Assembly (NCBI GenBank): GCA_021832085.1
Contig: JAKBLM010000007.1
Coordinates: forward strand, 1-64,000
Length of the DNA: 64,000 nucleotides
Reading direction: 5' to 3'
DNA from: Acidobacteriota bacterium
GTDB taxonomy: Bacteria; Acidobacteriota; Terriglobia; Acidiferrales; UBA7541
Part shown: piece after piece, positions 61,533 through 64,000 of the stretch
Position numbering within the stretch: position 1 is the first letter of the stretch
How the letters are laid out: each line of letters starts with the position of its first letter
Program-made: the position numbers and the translations under genes
The notes under the pieces: generated by a model
Database searches by the model: none
The model's input: the letters and a program-made list of their open reading frames with translations, nothing else
What the model was told of the DNA's origin: nothing

Positions 61533-62453
61533 CTACTCCCTCAGCCGCCGGCCGGTCAGCTCGATGAAAACGTCTTCGAGCGACGGTGTGGCGATTTCGA
61601 GGCCCTGCAGTTCGTTGCCTTTGGCCTCCAGGTGCTTGACCAGCGCGACGATCGTCTGCGGCACCTCGGAGGAATGGAGCACGTAGGTGCCATCGAACTC
61701 GTGGAGATCGGTGACCGCGTCGAGCTGGCGGAGCGCGCCGTCGGTTTCGGGCCGCGCCAGGCGGACCTCGATCCGCGTGGTGCCGGCCGCGCTGCTTTTC
61801 AGCTCGCGCGGCGTGCCGAGCGCGATCACCTGGCCGTGGTCGACGATGGCGACCCGGTCGCAGAGGCGTTCCGCTTCTTCGATGTAATGGGTGGTCAGCA
61901 AAATAGTCTTCTTCTCCTGACGCAGCTCGTCGATGATCGTATAGATTTCGCGGCGCACCTGGGGATCGAGGCCGGAGGTTGGCTCGTCGAGGAACAGGAC
62001 CTGCGGATTGTTCACCAGGGCCATGGCCAGGGCCAGCCGCTGCTTCTGGCCGCCGCTCAGCTGATGGTAGAAGGCGCGGCGCTTCTCGGTGAGTTGGAAG
62101 CGCTTGAGCAGCGCCTCGGTATCGGCGCGTTGCTCGTAAAAGCCGGAAAACAGGTGGATCGCCTCTTCGACCCGCAGCTTGTCGGGCAGGGAAGTGAGCT
62201 GGAGCACCGCCCCGACCAACTGCTTCAGCTTGAGGCTGTCCCGCTCGGGATCGAGGCCGCAGACGGAAACCTTGCCGCTGTCGGGGCGCCGCAGGCCCTC
62301 CAGGGTCTCCACCGTGGTCGTTTTTCCGGCCCCGTTCGGGCCCAGCAGGCCAAACACCTCGCCTTCGCCAACCTCGAAGCTGACGCCCCGGACCGCCTGC
62401 ACCGAGCCGTAGCTTTTCACCAGATTGGACACTTCTATGATGACTTCACTCAC
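61533..62453 (-). CDS. ABC transporter ATP-binding protein
   Basis: A 306-aa ATPase of the drug/lipid exporter (DrrA/CcmA-like) class. Walker A is 'LLGPNGAGKTTTVETLEG' (about 36-53). The signature is 'QLSGGQKQRLALAMALV', Walker B 'VLFLDEPTSGLDP', and the switch His is in 'LLTTHYIEEAERLCDRV'. A C-terminal extension (about 220-306) holds 'IATPSLEDVFIELTGRRL', common in this group. It pairs with the permease gene just downstream. No substrate clue is nearby. Confidence 0.95.
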   Translation of the reverse strand: MSEVIIEVSNLVKSYGSVQAVRGVSFEVGEGEVFGLLGPNGAGKTTTVETLEGLRRPDSGKVSVCGLDPERDSLKLKQLVGAVLQLTSLPDKLRVEEAIHLFSGFYEQRADTEALLKRFQLTEKRRAFYHQLSGGQKQRLALAMALVNNPQVLFLDEPTSGLDPQVRREIYTIIDELRQEKKTILLTTHYIEEAERLCDRVAIVDHGQVIALGTPRELKSSAAGTTRIEVRLARPETDGALRQLDAVTDLHEFDGTYVLHSSEVPQTIVALVKHLEAKGNELQGLEIATPSLEDVFIELTGRRLRE

Positions 62454-62933
62454 GAATACTCCCGCACCACTTCGAATCGAAAAGCATTAGTAAGATGTGG
62501 ATGCTCGAAAATTCCGGCGACCCGGTTCTCGGGCGAGCCTGTCGCCCGCCGGATCCTGTCTCCCGTCCCCGCATCCTTGGGGCAACGCCCTGGCCGGTCC
62601 TGGGACGCACCACGCAGCTTGCGCACCTCTCGGCAAGCCGCCTTAAATCTTCTCGAACCTTCATGATAGCCCGGCTAGGCCGGCGAGGCCACCCGAAATG
62701 AAAAAAACGGGGCCGGCCGAGGCCGTAGCGTAAGAAAAAGCAAGAAACAATCTGCGCTTATACCTCATCTAATTAACTGACATGAAAAGGAGTCCGTCAT
62801 GCACGCCACTTCTGGAGCGGGAGGGGTGGAGCGCCGGTCAGCCATGGGGAAGGCAAGACCGGGACGCGAGAGCGGTGCAAGTGTGCCGTTACCTTTTCGC
62901 GCCATTGGGGCGTGTGAGTTCGGTCCTTTTTTC
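62454..62933. other. Intergenic region without a gene
   Basis: About 480 bp. Nothing recognisable apart from a patch 'gaaatgaaaaaaacgg' near 62695. An open frame from 62799 leads into the next gene, but its first 63 codons look non-coding and cross the promoter. Confidence 0.45.
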
Positions 62934-62965
62934 TTGACCCCTGTAGTGGTAAGTCCCTACACTAC
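62934..62965 (+). promoter_or_regulatory. Promoter with palindromic operator candidate
   Basis: -35 ttgacc (62934-62939), an 18-bp spacer and -10 tacact (62958-62963). A perfect inverted repeat gtagtg (62943-62948) / cactac (62960-62965) with an 11-nt centre covers the spacer and -10. A repressor bound there would block the promoter. It lies 22 nt before the TTG start of the 143-aa gene and points to the AAA+ operon. Confidence 0.65.
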
Positions 62966-62987
62966 GCTGGATTTTGGGAGCGGTTTT

Positions 62988-63419
62988 TTGGCTTTTCTCC
63001 GCAAACGGGGAAACGCGTTCTACCTCGTCCACAATGTCCGCCGGGCGGGCAAGGTGAAGCAACTGCACCTGGCTTGCCTGGGCGACCGGCCGCGGCTGAC
63101 CGACAAAGTGATTCGTCAGGTGCGCCGGAATCACCCCCTGCTCGAGCTCAATTGGAACCAGTTACGGAAACAGCTGGACAATCGCGTTGCTCTCTTGGTC
63201 ACAGACCGGCATTACCTGGGCCGATTGGTGCAACACCTGCGTAGCGTGAACCTGGAACTCGCTGACTTGGCGCCTCAGTTGTTGCCTTGGGGAGCGAGTG
63301 CCGAAATGACTGCCGAGCTCGTTGCCTTGCTCAAGCTCCTCCGTTCCACGGTCGAAATCAAACTCCGGCAGTTCGACCAGGTTCAGTTGGTTTCGGAGTC
63401 GAGAAAGACCTTCCGGTAA
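62988..63419 (+). CDS. Protein of unknown function encoded before an AAA+ ATPase
   Basis: A 143-aa protein starting at TTG 62988, with 'gggag' 7 nt upstream. The N-terminus 'LAFLRKRGNAFYLVHNVR', 'VKQLHLACLGDRPRLTDKV' and 'RQVRRNHPLLELNWNQLRK' resembles the small beta domain found at the head of some IS1634-type transposases. Here it stands alone with no DDE domain. The C-terminal half is helical ('VQHLRSVNLELADLAPQL', 'ALLKLLRSTVEIKLRQFDQV'). Its stop lies 10 nt before the AAA+ start, so the two form an operon and probably cooperate. The longer frame from 62799 crosses the promoter and is unlikely. Confidence 0.65.
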   Translation: MAFLRKRGNAFYLVHNVRRAGKVKQLHLACLGDRPRLTDKVIRQVRRNHPLLELNWNQLRKQLDNRVALLVTDRHYLGRLVQHLRSVNLELADLAPQLLPWGASAEMTAELVALLKLLRSTVEIKLRQFDQVQLVSESRKTFR

Positions 63420-63429
63420 GGAGGTCACC

Positions 63430-64000
63430 GTGGCAACCATGGTGGAACGTTTGGATCCGACGCGGCGCAGCGCGGAAGCTGCCGAATTCGCAACCGCTTT
63501 GCGTCGATCTATTGTGGGGCAGGATGAGGGCGTGCAGGCTGTCGTGGACCTGTATCAGGTGTTCCGCGCCGGCTTGAACGTGCCTGGGCGGCCGGTAGGC
63601 AACCTGTTGTTCCTCGGCCCGACCGGCTCGGGGAAGACGCGCATCGTCGAAGCGACGGCCGAAGTGCTCTTCGGCGACCCGCGGGCGGTGCTGAAGGTGG
63701 ACTGCGCCGAATTCCAGCACTCGCATGAGATCGCCAAGCTGATCGGCTCGCCGCCTGGCTACCTGGGCCACCGGGAGACCCATCCCCTGATCACGCAGGA
63801 ATCGCTCGCGCAATGGCACCGCGAGGACCTCAAGCTCTCGCTCGTGCTTTTCGACGAGATCGAAAAGGCCTCCGATGCGCTCTGGCAGCTGCTGCTCGGC
63901 ATCCTCGACAAGGCCACGCTGACGCTCGGCGACAACCGGCGCGTGGACCTGTCGCAGACGCTGATCTTCATGACCTCAAACCTGGGCGGTGTGGAAATCA
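63430..64000 (+). CDS. ClpB/ClpA-type AAA+ ATPase, cut by the window end
   Basis: The first 190 codons of an AAA+ protein; no stop is reached. It starts at GTG 63430 after an ideal ribosome site aaggaggt (63418-63425); ATG 63439 is possible. A short N-terminus leads straight to 'SIVGQDEGVQAVVDLYQVF'. Walker A is 'LFLGPTGSGKTRIVEA', the pore loop 'LIGSPPGYLGH' (Tyr), Walker B 'LVLFDEIEKA', and sensor 1 'LIFMTSNLGG'. This is a single second-type Clp/Hsp100 ring (D2-like) with no N-domain or D1. The remainder should hold sensor 2 and the small lid domain. It is coupled to the 143-aa gene and shares its operator-bearing promoter. Confidence 0.9.
   Translation, partial: MATMVERLDPTRRSAEAAEFATALRRSIVGQDEGVQAVVDLYQVFRAGLNVPGRPVGNLLFLGPTGSGKTRIVEATAEVLFGDPRAVLKVDCAEFQHSHEIAKLIGSPPGYLGHRETHPLITQESLAQWHREDLKLSLVLFDEIEKASDALWQLLLGILDKATLTLGDNRRVDLSQTLIFMTSNLGGVEI

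Overview
The window is a 64 kb piece of a GC-rich bacterial chromosome. Protein content points to an acidobacterium (Acidobacteriota). The clues are a DUF5916/family-9-like outer-membrane protein, a sortilin-type BNR repeat protein, DUF6599 and DUF6624 proteins, a long lipoprotein with Ig-like repeats, a bactofilin paired with a methyltransferase, and a GerW/YtfJ protein in a genome segment with no sporulation genes. The taxonomic call is inference from family content. I saw no 16S gene, prophage or CRISPR array.

Layout: 0-6.7 kb holds a DUF6624 secreted protein, bactofilin, a methyltransferase, DedA, two tandem paralogous DUF4412-like exported proteins and a ROK sugar kinase. 6.7-14.3 kb holds a RhaT-like transporter and then a TetR-MFP-RND-OMF multidrug efflux operon with translational coupling. 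14.6-20 kb is on the minus strand: a three-domain kinase/M23/class-III-aminotransferase fusion, a secreted unknown and hemA. typA/bipA follows on the plus strand, with an intrinsic terminator inside its leader. 22.5-27.7 kb holds a gerW/DUF2953 pair, a cytochrome c, and an unusual tRNA-Arg(ACG) locus surrounded by tRNA-like pseudogenes and two small GIY-YIG ORFs. It then runs into a gene-poor stretch with a RAYT-type transposase scrap. 27.7-32 kb is a signalling pair: a four-PAS hybrid histidine kinase overlapping a receiver/PP2C phosphatase. 33-46 kb holds envelope genes (DUF5916, BNR propeller, DUF6599, AMIN/amidase_3) and alaS. 46-52.8 kb holds a HAD phosphatase, an alpha/beta hydrolase, yqgE fused by decay to a DUF3800 remnant, gamma-glutamyltransferase and recX. 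52.8-62.5 kb holds a small exported protein, the Ig-repeat lipoprotein, an aquaporin, a serine hydrolase, ilvE and an ABC-2 exporter. The right edge is a two-gene operon (a 143-aa unknown plus a ClpB-type AAA+ ATPase cut by the window end) behind a strong promoter that carries a palindromic operator candidate.

Intergenic DNA is rich in short inverted repeats belonging to at least three dispersed families. These are a 'tgtgtag..gccgccct-tca-agggcggc' type, a 'gtggcataggcttcagcctg' type, and a 'gcgtcccggacg' type. They resemble REP-like elements, and a small RAYT coding fragment lies beside one long hairpin.

The most unusual parts are the tandem tRNA/tRNA-like/GIY-YIG block (24.35-25.29 kb), the trifunctional fusion (14.6-17.7 kb), the typA leader terminator (20.3-20.4 kb) and the operator-controlled AAA+ operon at 62.9-64 kb. 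All function calls rest on reading motifs by eye; no database search was possible.
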